Shown: positions 1 through 7,823, counted from the stretch's first letter. The stretch: 8,634 bases of DNA from Clostridia bacterium (GCA_017441965.1 JAFSBF010000081.1:1-8634); one strand, 5' to 3'. Notes: a model not told the origin generated them from the letters alone. Program-made: numbers and translations.

Positions 1-901
1 CGTCTTTTAAAACATCTATTTTTACTGTGCAGGCGTTAATCTCCTCTGACTCATCAAGCTTTTGGAGCTTTCCTGCCTTTTTAAGATAACGTGTTGCAAG
101 TGTTGCTATATCCATAAGGTTTATCGGCTTTGTTCTGCCAAGCTCTTTACGGTCAGCTATATATTCATCATATGCATTCTGTAAAAGTTCATCCTCAAAC
201 TTTACACTGTCAATAGTTGTGAGGAAGGTTGTATGACGGCAGTGGTCAGACCAGTATGTATCAATCATCTTGATTTCAGTAATGGTAGGCTCACGCTTTT
301 CACCTACAAAATACTGCTGACAGAAAAGAATGTCATCAATATCCATTGCAAGTCCACGTTCTTCGATAAATGCAGCAAGCTCCTCTTTTGAAAGAGAGCA
401 GAAACCGTCAAGAATTTCCACCTCTGTCGGGATAGAATACTCCGCCTTGAGAGTGTCTACACATTCAAGTGAAGCCTCTCTCGCCTCAACGGGGTTAATT
501 ACATATTTTTTAATAGCGGCAAGCTCACTTTCTGAAACTGTGCCGTTTATAACATATACCTTTGCGGTACGCACATCAGGTCTCTCACCCTTTGAGATAA
601 TCTGAATACACTCAGCCGCAGATGCAGCACGTGCATCAAACTGTCCGGGCAGATACTCGGTCGCAAAAACCACATCACCCGTAGGCTGCTTTTCGTATGT
701 GTTATCTGTCTGCGGCTCTGAAAATACTGTCTTTACGCAGGAGTCGAAAAGCTCCTTTGTAATATTTTCCACATCATAACGGTTATAGATGTAAAGCTCC
801 TCTATACCTTTTATAGAAAGAAGGTCCTTTATATCTTTTTTCAGGGCAGCCGCCTCATGGTCAAGACCGTTTTTCTTCTGTACATAAATTCTGAAAACCA
901 T
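1..901 (-). CDS. purL: Phosphoribosylformylglycinamidine synthase (FGAM synthase), large single-chain type, N-terminal part
   Basis: Partial gene: the start is at 901 and the frame stays open for 300 codons to the left edge. FGAM synthase converts FGAR, glutamine and ATP to FGAM, the fourth step of cytoplasmic purine synthesis. The translation begins MVFRIYVQKKNGLDHEAAAL. Residues 203-226 carry the hallmark REPTITEIKMIDTYWSDHC followed by RHTTF, the junction between the N-terminal PurS-like/linker region and the first AIRS-like ATP domain of large PurL. This form is normally about 1,200 or more residues with its own C-terminal glutaminase, so no separate purS or purQ is expected; that part lies outside the window. 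The ATG follows AGGGGG with a 7-nt spacing and lies 14 nt after the purD stop, so it is cotranscribed. The motif fits the Clostridia/Bacteroides clade of PurL better than the proteobacterial one, judged from memory. Confidence 0.95.
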   Translation of the reverse strand, partial: MVFRIYVQKKNGLDHEAAALKKDIKDLLSIKGIEELYIYNRYDVENITKELFDSCVKTVFSEPQTDNTYEKQPTGDVVFATEYLPGQFDARAASAAECIQIISKGERPDVRTAKVYVINGTVSESELAAIKKYVINPVEAREASLECVDTLKAEYSIPTEVEILDGFCSLSKEELAAFIEERGLAMDIDDILFCQQYFVGEKREPTITEIKMIDTYWSDHCRHTTFLTTIDSVKFEDELLQNAYDEYIADRKELGRTKPINLMDIATLATRYLKKAGKLQKLDESEEINACTVKIDVLKD

Positions 902-915
902 TCTTAATCCCCCTG

Positions 916-2175
916 TCAGTTTATCGCTTTAAGTGCCCTTGCACCTATATCTTTTCTGTAATAAGCATTTTCGAAGCTAACGCCCTTCACAGTTTCGTAT
1001 GCCTTGTCAATAGCCTCTTTAAGAGTAGGCGCAGTTTCTGTAACGCCAAGCACTCTGCCGCCGCCGGTAAGAAGCTTACCGTTATCAAGCTTTGCACCTG
1101 CCACATAGATATTTTTATCAAGGGGCATTGTAATTTCAAAGCCTGTATCATATTTTCCGGGATAACCGTTTGACGCCATAACAACACAGCACGCACTACC
1201 CGTAGAGAAACGCACATCTGCATCTTTAAGTGTTTTATCAGAAATATGAAGCATTATATCAAGCAAATCGCTCTCCAAAAGGGGCAGAACAACCTGCGTT
1301 TCAGGGTCACCGAAACGACAGTTATACTCTATAACCTTCGGTCCGTTTGGTGTAAGCATCAAGCCAAAGTAAAGGCAGCCTGAAAAGCTTCTTCCCTCTT
1401 TATTCATTGCCTCTATCGTTGGCATAAAAATTGTGTCCATACAGATTTTTGCAATTTCATCCGTGTAATAGGGGTTGGGTGCAATTGTACCCATACCGCC
1501 TGTATTAAGACCTTCATCACCATCAAGTGCTCTTTTATGGTCCATTGATGATACCATCGGGATAAGAGTTTCACCGTCTGTAAATGCGAGAACAGAAACC
1601 TCAGGTCCTGTTAAAAATTCCTCGATTACAATGCTGCTGCCGCTTTCACCAAATACCTTATCGCCCATAATGCTCTTAACAGCATCAACGGCCTCCTGAC
1701 GGGTCCCGGCTATAATAACACCCTTACCAAGCGCAAGACCGTCAGCCTTAACAACAGTGGGGATTGGCGCAGTTTCAAGATACTTAAGCGCCGCATCCAT
1801 ATCGGTGAAAACTTCATACTGTGCAGTAGGAATATTGTATTTTTTCATAAGATTTTTCGAAAAAACCTTACTTCCCTCAATAATTGCCGCTGCCTTGTTG
1901 GGTCCAAAGGTTTTGATGCCTTTGGCGTTAAGTGCATCAACTGCGCCCAGTACAAGCGGGTCATCGGGTGCGACAACTGCAAAGTCAATTTTGTTTTCTA
2001 CTGCAAATTCTACTATTTTATCAATATCCTTCGCACCGATATTTACGCACGTAGCATCAGCGGCAATACCGCCGTTACCCGGGAGGGCAAAAATTTCCTC
2101 AACAGATTTATTTTCTTTAAGCTTTTTAATAATAGCATGTTCACGGCCGCCGCCGCCTACTACCATAATTTTCAT
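916..2175 (-). CDS. purD: Phosphoribosylamine-glycine ligase (GAR synthetase)
   Basis: Joins 5-phosphoribosylamine and glycine using ATP to give GAR, the second purine step. The 419-residue length is normal for monofunctional bacterial PurD. It starts with the N-domain glycine-rich motif MKIMVVGGGGREHAI (residues 1-15). The ATP-grasp region has KADGLALGKGV at 143-153, the conserved MDHKRALDGDEGLNTGGMG at 211-229, and the metal/ATP-binding EYNCRFGDPE at 283-292. The usual GPE-x-PL segment reads APDDPL (69-74), a minor variant. The start ATG is preceded by GGAGG with a 7-nt spacing, and the gene begins 15 nt after the stop of the upstream AICAR formyltransferase. It is followed after 14 nt by purL. 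No key residue appears missing. The identification is secure from the family motifs. Confidence 0.97.
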   Translation of the reverse strand: MKIMVVGGGGREHAIIKKLKENKSVEEIFALPGNGGIAADATCVNIGAKDIDKIVEFAVENKIDFAVVAPDDPLVLGAVDALNAKGIKTFGPNKAAAIIEGSKVFSKNLMKKYNIPTAQYEVFTDMDAALKYLETAPIPTVVKADGLALGKGVIIAGTRQEAVDAVKSIMGDKVFGESGSSIVIEEFLTGPEVSVLAFTDGETLIPMVSSMDHKRALDGDEGLNTGGMGTIAPNPYYTDEIAKICMDTIFMPTIEAMNKEGRSFSGCLYFGLMLTPNGPKVIEYNCRFGDPETQVVLPLLESDLLDIMLHISDKTLKDADVRFSTGSACCVVMASNGYPGKYDTGFEITMPLDKNIYVAGAKLDNGKLLTGGGRVLGVTETAPTLKEAIDKAYETVKGVSFENAYYRKDIGARALKAIN

Positions 2176-2190
2176 TATTATACCTCCAAA

Positions 2191-3375
2191 TTAATGGTGG
2201 AAAAGACGCATCTTTGTCATTGCCATAACCATATTGTGCTTGTTGCACGCCTCAATAACATTATCATCACGGGTTGAGCCTCCAGGCTGTGCAATATAGC
2301 TTACACCGCTTCTTGCAGCACGTTCAATGTTATCACCAAACGGGAAGAATGCATCAGAGCCAAGTGCAACACCGCTAAGTGATGCAAGATACTCTCTCTG
2401 CTCCTTACGTGTAAACGGCTCGGGCTTATATGTGAAGAGAGCCTCCCAGTTACCGTCAGCTAAAACATCCTCATAATCCTCTGAAATATATACGTCGATT
2501 GCGTTGTCACGGTCAGGGCGCTTGATTTCATCCTTGAACGGAAGTGAAAGCACCTTTTCGTGCTGACGAAGATGCCATATATCAGCCTTGTTTCCTGCAA
2601 GACGTGTGCAATGAATTCTTGACTGCTGACCTGCACCAACACCGATTGCCTGTCCATCCTTTGCAAAGCATACGGAATTTGACTGAGTGTATTTAAGTGT
2701 GATAAGTGCAATTATAAGGTCACGCTTTGCATCCTCGGGAAGGTTTTTATTATCTGTAACAATATCCTCTAAAAGAGCACGGTTAATTTCAAAATTATTT
2801 CTGCCCTGCTCAAAAGTAATGCCGTAAACCTGCTTACGCTCAACTGCGTCGGGAACATATGACGGGTCAATCTTTACAATATTATATGTACCCTTTCTCT
2901 TTGACTTAAGGATTTCAAGAGCCTCGGGGTCATAATCAGGTGCGATTACACCGTCAGAAACCTCACGCGCGATAAGACGTGCACACGTAACGTCACACTT
3001 ATCTGAAAGGGCAATCCAGTCACCAAAGGAGCTCATACGGTCCGTACCTCTCGCCCTTGCATATGCAGTTGCGAGCGGTGACTCGTCAAGTCCCTCAACA
3101 TCGTCAACAAAGCATGCCTTTTTAAGCTTTTCATCCATCTTTACACCAACTGCGGCAGATGTGGGGCTTACATGCTTAAATGATGTAGCGGCACACATTC
3201 CAAGAGCCTCTTTAAGCTCTTTTACAAGCTGCCAGCTGTTAAGTGCATCAAGGAAGTTTATATATCCGGGTCTTCCGTTAAGTATTTCTATAGGAAGCTC
3301 TGTGCCATCGTGCATAAATATTTTTGACGGCTTCTGATTTGGGTTACAGCCGTATTTAAGTTCAAATTCTTTCAT
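2191..3375 (-). CDS. Stand-alone AICAR formyltransferase (PurH C-terminal-domain protein)
   Basis: Predicted to transfer a formyl group from 10-formyl-THF to AICAR, giving FAICAR, the penultimate step. The protein (394 residues) corresponds only to the C-terminal transformylase domain of PurH; the N-terminal MGS-like IMP cyclohydrolase domain is absent. Residues 65-76 read SFKHVSPTSAAV, with Lys67-His68 matching the catalytic KH pair of the AICAR formyltransferase family. The C-terminal block GVSYIAQPGGSTRDDN and the terminal RLFHH (390-394) are also typical. An in-frame GTG lies 12 nt upstream at 3387, but the ATG at 3375 has GGGTGG about 8 nt before it and gives the expected MKEFELKYGCNPNQ N-terminus, so I chose the ATG. 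The gene follows purO by 31 nt, which supplies the missing cyclohydrolase activity. Usual labels are purH-like or AICAR-Tfase; I leave the symbol empty because the gene is not full-length purH. Confidence 0.93.
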   Translation of the reverse strand: MKEFELKYGCNPNQKPSKIFMHDGTELPIEILNGRPGYINFLDALNSWQLVKELKEALGMCAATSFKHVSPTSAAVGVKMDEKLKKACFVDDVEGLDESPLATAYARARGTDRMSSFGDWIALSDKCDVTCARLIAREVSDGVIAPDYDPEALEILKSKRKGTYNIVKIDPSYVPDAVERKQVYGITFEQGRNNFEINRALLEDIVTDNKNLPEDAKRDLIIALITLKYTQSNSVCFAKDGQAIGVGAGQQSRIHCTRLAGNKADIWHLRQHEKVLSLPFKDEIKRPDRDNAIDVYISEDYEDVLADGNWEALFTYKPEPFTRKEQREYLASLSGVALGSDAFFPFGDNIERAARSGVSYIAQPGGSTRDDNVIEACNKHNMVMAMTKMRLFHH

Positions 3376-3406
3376 TTGTATGACCACCCTTTCTAAAATA
3401 TACAGA

Positions 3407-4126
3407 TTATTTGTTTTTGTTTATAAGACGGTTTTCACATTCTCCGCTTTCAAGGTCAATATATCTTACATATATTGAAATTTTGTTCTGCTCGTCAAGA
3501 TTTTCCCAGATTTCATTTGTGAATGCATCAATGTCATCGGGGATTGAAATTCTCTCCGGCTCACCCTGGAAGGTCGGGATGGGGTTTCCGTCGCATACAT
3601 ATGTATGGATAAAGTGACCCACACCATTAAGTGACGGATATGAGAAATTATATCTTGCACATGCACTGCCCTCACTGTCAGCACTCTTTAATATATTCAT
3701 ATCATAAGAGAAATCTCCCTTATCAAAGGTCAGCATACAGCTTATTCTGGGTGTAAAGTTAGGAGCATCAGGCTCAAAACCTCTTGTATTAAGAGCCTGA
3801 ATAAAATTCTTGCCCTGCTTTATAAAGTTATAAATCGTATCAGTCTGGTCACCGTTTGTTACGATAAGCTTGTTATCAATTTTTCTGATGGGAGAATAAA
3901 TGATAAGAGACGGGTCCTCAACCTTGCTCGCATCAAAGGGGTAAATTATGATGCCATCCTCTGTCTCCTCAAAAATTCTGTTACGGGAATTTTCACTTCT
4001 TCCCATAATAAAGTATGCAGTTACTGCTTTTTTACCATCAGCAGTTTTTCCTGCAATAATACCTCTTCCAACGTAGGAATTGCCCTTTATTCTTTCAGCG
4101 ATAGTTTTTGTTTCATATACGTTCAT
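3407..4126 (-). CDS. purO: IMP cyclohydrolase, PurO type
   Basis: Predicted to close the ring of FAICAR to IMP, the final step. The 239-residue protein has the sequence pattern of the archaeal PurO family: NSYVGRGIIAGKTADGKK at 16-33, then VTAYFIMGRSENSRNRIF at 35-52, and a late SYPSLNGVGHFIHTY segment. It does not resemble the N-terminal MGS-like domain of PurH. The ATG at 4126 shares one base with the purN stop (TAATG), so translation is probably coupled; AAGGAAG lies just upstream. The open frame continues further upstream, but that extension (to 4195) lies inside purN and has no family similarity. The pairing with a separate AICAR formyltransferase directly downstream strongly supports the role. 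The enzyme assignment is by motif recognition and context; the fold class is recalled, not computed. Confidence 0.88.
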   Translation of the reverse strand: MNVYETKTIAERIKGNSYVGRGIIAGKTADGKKAVTAYFIMGRSENSRNRIFEETEDGIIIYPFDASKVEDPSLIIYSPIRKIDNKLIVTNGDQTDTIYNFIKQGKNFIQALNTRGFEPDAPNFTPRISCMLTFDKGDFSYDMNILKSADSEGSACARYNFSYPSLNGVGHFIHTYVCDGNPIPTFQGEPERISIPDDIDAFTNEIWENLDEQNKISIYVRYIDLESGECENRLINKNK

Positions 4127-4740
4127 TACTCTTCTTCCTTTCTCATTGCCATTTCCTTGCTGACAATTTCTGCCGCGCGGGGAAGTATCTTCCATTCAGC
4201 ATTTTCCATAACTCTTCTCTGGAGTGTCTCGGGGGTATCCCCCTCTTCAATCTCAACTGCCTTTTGCAGTATTATTTCACCGCCGTCGGGAATTTCATTT
4301 ACGAAATGTACCGTTGCGCCCGTAACCTTAACACCGTAACTAAGCGCCGCCTCATGTACATGAAGTCCGTAAAATCCCTTTCCGCAAAAGGACGGAATTA
4401 ATGACGGATGTACATTTATAATCCTTTTTGGATAACGTGATGTAAAGTTTTCACTTAATATACACATAAATCCTGCAAGGATTATGAGGTCAATTTTATT
4501 TTCCGTAAGAACATCTACAAGCTTTTGCTCAAATTCCGCTTGTGAAGAACATTCCTTTTTATTTACAACGGCAGTCTGAATACCTGCCTTTTGTGCCCGC
4601 TCGAGAGCATAAGCATCGGGATTATTTGAAATTACAAGCGATATCTCACCGCTTTTAATTATACCGTCCTTCTGTGCATCAATAAGTGCCTGCAGGTTTG
4701 TTCCGCCACCTGACACCAAAACACATATACGTGTCAGCAT
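4126..4740 (-). CDS. purN: Phosphoribosylglycinamide formyltransferase (GAR transformylase)
   Basis: Transfers the formyl group from 10-formyl-THF to GAR to make FGAR, the third purine step. The length of 204 residues is standard for PurN. The N-terminus carries the phosphate-binding ICVLVSGGGTNLQALI (5-20). The catalytic residues are visible: Asn109 and His111 in NVHPSLIPSF (109-118) and Asp152 in PDGGEII, with SFCGKGFYGLHVHEA in between. The start ATG lies inside the end of purM (7-nt overlap, ATGCTGA), and no strong ribosome binding site is seen in front of it. Translation is therefore probably coupled to purM. Its own stop codon overlaps the purO start by one base. Nothing odd was seen in the protein. 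Confidence 0.96.
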   Translation of the reverse strand: MLTRICVLVSGGGTNLQALIDAQKDGIIKSGEISLVISNNPDAYALERAQKAGIQTAVVNKKECSSQAEFEQKLVDVLTENKIDLIILAGFMCILSENFTSRYPKRIINVHPSLIPSFCGKGFYGLHVHEAALSYGVKVTGATVHFVNEIPDGGEIILQKAVEIEEGDTPETLQRRVMENAEWKILPRAAEIVSKEMAMRKEEE

Positions 4741-5777
4741 ATAATCACGCTTTCATCGCTCTTAACGATTTCACCGATTATATATGCATCCTCACCGTTT
4801 GCACGGAGAACCTCCAGTGCCTTCTCGGCCTCATCCTTAGATACAACAACACTCATTCCGACACCCATATTGTATGTATTGAACATATCACGCTCTGAAA
4901 TATTTCCCTCTTTCTGAAGAAGGTCAAAGATGGGAAGAATACGGATTGCACTCTTTTCAATCTTTGCACTCATACCCTTGGGAAGACTGCGGGGAATATT
5001 TTCATAGAAGCCGCCGCCCGTAATATGTGATACAGCCTTTACTGTAACAGCATCAAAAAGGGCAAGCATCGGCTTTACATATATTTTTGTAGGTGTAAGG
5101 AGTGTTTCGCCCACACTCTTTCCGCCTAAAGCCTCAACAGGTACTGTAATATCACGGTTTTCAACATCAAAAACCTTTCTTACAAGAGAAAATCCATTTG
5201 AATGAACACCGCTTGAGGGAAGTGCAATAATAACATCGCCCTCTGCTACCTTGGAGTTATCAAGCACCTTTGATTTATCAACAACGCCAACAGAAAAGCC
5301 TGCGAGGTCATATTCGTCCTCACTGTAGAAGCCGGGCATTTCAGCAGTTTCACCGCCTACAAGTTCACAACCTGCCTGAACGCAGCCCTCTGCAATACCT
5401 GAAACGATTTCAGCAATTTTTTCAGGATAGTTCTTTCCGCACGCAATGTAATCAAGGAACAAGAGCGGCTTTGCACCGCAACAGATAATATCGTTAACGC
5501 ACATTGCAACACAGTCGATACCTACAGTGTCGTGCTTGTCAAGAATAAATGCAAGCTTGAGCTTTGTTCCAACACCGTCTGTTCCGCTTACAAGCACGGG
5601 ACGTGTGATGTTTGTCATATCAAGCTCGAACAAGCCGCCAAAGCCACCTATTTCTTCACTTTTACCATTAATAACAGTTCTTGCAATATGCTTTTTCATA
5701 AGCTCTACTGCACGGTAACCTGCCGTAATATCAACACCTGCTGCTGCGTAGCTTTCTGATTTTGATTTTGAATTCAT
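4734..5777 (-). CDS. purM: Phosphoribosylformylglycinamidine cyclo-ligase (AIR synthetase)
   Basis: Converts FGAM and ATP to AIR, the fifth step. The 347-residue protein matches the normal PurM length. It has the N-terminal SYAAAGVDITAGYRAVE region, the ATP-binding VSGTDGVGTKLKLAF (63-77), the stretch GIDCVAMCVNDIICCGAKP (86-104) at the dimer/active site, SSGVHSNGFSLVRKV, and HITGGGFYENIPR. The ATG at 5777 has AAGGGG with a 7-nt spacing and comes 15 nt after the stop of the PurF-like gene. Its 3' end overlaps purN by 7 nt. The protein shows all recognisable PurM blocks; no truncation or frameshift was seen. Confidence 0.97.
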   Translation of the reverse strand: MNSKSKSESYAAAGVDITAGYRAVELMKKHIARTVINGKSEEIGGFGGLFELDMTNITRPVLVSGTDGVGTKLKLAFILDKHDTVGIDCVAMCVNDIICCGAKPLLFLDYIACGKNYPEKIAEIVSGIAEGCVQAGCELVGGETAEMPGFYSEDEYDLAGFSVGVVDKSKVLDNSKVAEGDVIIALPSSGVHSNGFSLVRKVFDVENRDITVPVEALGGKSVGETLLTPTKIYVKPMLALFDAVTVKAVSHITGGGFYENIPRSLPKGMSAKIEKSAIRILPIFDLLQKEGNISERDMFNTYNMGVGMSVVVSKDEAEKALEVLRANGEDAYIIGEIVKSDESVIIC

Positions 5778-5792
5778 ATATATACCCCTTTC

Positions 5793-7217
5793 TTATTCTT
5801 TACCTGTCCAGCAATATGTGCAAAGCTTGCACGGCTCAATCCCGATTGATTTTATAACGCCCTCAACCGACTGAAATTCGAGCGATGCAAAATTAAGCTT
5901 TTCACAAATCGCTTTTCTGAGGGCTTTACCCCTCTCGGTTGAAGAGTCACTATACTGTTCAATATACTTAAGTCCCTCTTCCCCTTCAAGCTCTACTATG
6001 ATTTTCCTTGCAATAAGTTCCATCTCGCTTGTAGCTCTTGAGAAGTTAAGGTATTTACAACTATACATTATCGGTGGGCAGGCACTGCGCATATGCACTT
6101 CCTTAGCACCGTTATCGTAAAGGAAATCAACCGTTTCCTTAAGTTGTGTTCCCCTTACAATAGAGTCATCAACAAACAGCAGCTTTTTATCAACAATCAA
6201 ATCGTGTACAGGAAGCTGCTTCATCTTTGCAATGTGGGCACGCTCCGCCTGCTTTGGCGGTGTAAAGCTTCTCGCCCAGGTGGGTGTATACTTAATAAAC
6301 GGACGTGTAAAGGGAATATCACTTTCATTTGCGTAGCCTATTGCGTGCGGTGTACCTGAATCGGGAACACCGCTTACAGAGTCAATTCCCTCTGCATTTT
6401 TTGCCTCTTTATCGTTTTGTGCCATAATAGCACCGTTACGTGTACGCATTACTTCTACATTTACCCCCTCATAAATTGAGTTGGGGTATCCGTAATATGT
6501 CCACAAAAATGAGCAAACACGCATATCCTTACCCGGCTTTGCAAGCTGCGTAATGCTTTCACTGTCAAATTCAACTATTTCACCCGGTCCAAGCTCCCTC
6601 ACCAAATCATAGTCAACCTTCTGACATGCAAATGATTCAAAGGAAGCACAGTAACCCTCATCATTTTTTCCTATGTGAATAGGTGTTCTTCCCAGACGGT
6701 CACGTGCCGCAATTATATGTCCGTCATTTTTAAGAATAAGAAGTGACATAGAGCCGTCAATCACGCTCTGCGCAAATTTTATACCATCTGCAAAGTTGCT
6801 CTTCTGATTTATGAGAGCAGCAGCAAGCTCGGTAGAATTAACCTTGCCGCCCGTCATAGCATCGAAGTGTCCGCCGCTGAATGAAAGGTACTGCCCTATA
6901 AGCTCTTCAAAATTATTTATAATTCCCACAATGCAAAGCGCATACGTTCCTAAATTCGAACGTATGAGAAGCGGCTGCGGGTCTGTATCGCTGATACAGC
7001 CTATTGCAGAAGTTCCCTTCATTTCTTCAAAAACATGGTCAAACTTTGTACGAAACGGTGATTTCTCTATATTATGAATTTCTCTTTGCAGACCAATCTC
7101 ACTGTCGTATGCGGCTATTCCGCCCCTCTTTGTGCCGAGATGGGAATGATAGTCTGCACCGAAAAATACGTCTGATATTGCATCGTGCTTACTTACTGCA
7201 CCAAAAAATCCGCCCAT
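5793..7217 (-). CDS. PurF-like amidophosphoribosyltransferase homologue lacking the glutaminase nucleophile
   Basis: Position and homology point to phosphoribosylamine synthesis from PRPP, the first committed step. The C-terminal phosphoribosyltransferase domain looks intact: FVDDSIVRGTQ at 348-358 is the PRPP loop, and FIKYTPTWARSF with the following QAER matches the flexible active-site loop. Cys235, Cys387, Cys466 and Cys469 align with the four [4Fe-4S] ligands of Bacillus-type PurF; Cys463 is extra. The N-terminal Ntn domain is unusual. True PurF exposes Cys1 in a CG-x-FG motif; here the start reads MGGFFGAVSK, with Gly at the cysteine position. The Arg, Asn and Asp positions of the glutamine site also appear changed (Ser76, Val97, Ser128). 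The start is secure: AAAGGAG lies 7 nt before the ATG. It may use free ammonia, a partner's ammonia, or be a paralogue with another role. I did not assign purF for this reason. Confidence 0.85.
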   Translation of the reverse strand: MGGFFGAVSKHDAISDVFFGADYHSHLGTKRGGIAAYDSEIGLQREIHNIEKSPFRTKFDHVFEEMKGTSAIGCISDTDPQPLLIRSNLGTYALCIVGIINNFEELIGQYLSFSGGHFDAMTGGKVNSTELAAALINQKSNFADGIKFAQSVIDGSMSLLILKNDGHIIAARDRLGRTPIHIGKNDEGYCASFESFACQKVDYDLVRELGPGEIVEFDSESITQLAKPGKDMRVCSFLWTYYGYPNSIYEGVNVEVMRTRNGAIMAQNDKEAKNAEGIDSVSGVPDSGTPHAIGYANESDIPFTRPFIKYTPTWARSFTPPKQAERAHIAKMKQLPVHDLIVDKKLLFVDDSIVRGTQLKETVDFLYDNGAKEVHMRSACPPIMYSCKYLNFSRATSEMELIARKIIVELEGEEGLKYIEQYSDSSTERGKALRKAICEKLNFASLEFQSVEGVIKSIGIEPCKLCTYCWTGKE

Positions 7218-7248
7218 TAAAATGCTCCTTTATTAACTCAAACTGTTA

Positions 7249-7743
7249 TTATATATTGTATTTTTCCTCAACTGCCTTGTTCTTCTCAAGAACCTTCTGC
7301 GCTGCCTTTGCCCTTGCCTCGGTAAGCTTCTGTGCAAGCACCTCATCCTCAACCGAAAGAATTTCTATACAAAGCAAAGCGGCATTGGCTGCACCGTTAA
7401 TTCCAACTGTAGCTACAGGTATGCCGGGAGGCATCATAACAGTTGACAAAAGCGCATCCATGCCGTCAAGTGATGCTGATTTCACAGGTATTCCAATAAC
7501 GGGAAGCGTTGTATTTGCTGCAACAGCACCTGCAAGATGTGCCGCCATACCTGCCGCAGCAATTATCGCGCCAAAACCTTTTTTGCGTGCATTCTTTGAA
7601 AACTCTGCCGCCTCAAGAGGAGTTCTGTGTGCAGAAAATACGTGCACCTCATACGGTACACCAAAATCTTTCAATGTATCTATAGCTTTTTCAACAACGG
7701 GCAAATCGCTGTCAGAGCCCATAAGTATCCCGATTTTTCTCAT
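7249..7743 (-). CDS. purE: N5-carboxyaminoimidazole ribonucleotide mutase / AIR carboxylase catalytic subunit
   Basis: Catalyses the sixth purine step, producing CAIR, in the cytoplasm. The 164-residue protein has GSDSD at 9-13, SAHRTP at 37-42 with the catalytic-type histidine, AAGMAAHLAG at 63-72, and PVIGIPVKSASLDGMD at 81-96. These fit the class I (bacterial) PurE pattern; the class II AGRSNGLG block is not present. Class I enzymes usually work with PurK, which is not in this window. I chose the ATG at 7743, which gives MRKIGILMGSDSD. An in-frame TTG at 7764 would add seven residues without family similarity. AAAGGA stands 12 nt before the ATG, a rather long spacing, so initiation may be moderate. 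It is the first gene of the operon, about 45 nt after the predicted transcription start. Confidence 0.95.
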   Translation of the reverse strand: MRKIGILMGSDSDLPVVEKAIDTLKDFGVPYEVHVFSAHRTPLEAAEFSKNARKKGFGAIIAAAGMAAHLAGAVAANTTLPVIGIPVKSASLDGMDALLSTVMMPPGIPVATVGINGAANAALLCIEILSVEDEVLAQKLTEARAKAAQKVLEKNKAVEEKYNI

Positions 7744-7794
7744 CAGTAAAATCAATCCTTTCAAACTAAAAAAACAGATTTGTTCACATATATC

Positions 7795-7823
7795 ATTATA
7801 CCAATCACGTCAAATTTCGTCAA
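7795..7823 (-). promoter_or_regulatory. Sigma-A-type promoter of the purine operon
   Basis: Read on the minus strand, TTGACG (7823-7818), a 17-nt spacer and a perfect TATAAT (7800-7795) form a near-consensus vegetative promoter. The predicted start at about 7788 leaves a leader of about 45 nt before the purE ATG. That is too short for a guanine or PRPP riboswitch, and none is seen. Confidence 0.85.

Noticed and set aside
1757..2194. A 145-codon plus-strand open frame antisense to purD
   Set aside because: It lies wholly opposite the well-supported purD coding sequence and has no domain or start signal.
3407..4195. Longer form of purO starting at 4195
   Set aside because: The added residues lie in purN and show no family similarity. 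The ATG at 4126 overlaps the purN stop in a typical coupled arrangement.
7767..7787. Small AACA-AATC-TGTT hairpin followed by T residues in the purE leader as an attenuator
   Set aside because: The stem has only four mostly A:T pairs and would be unstable; no alternative antiterminator is visible.
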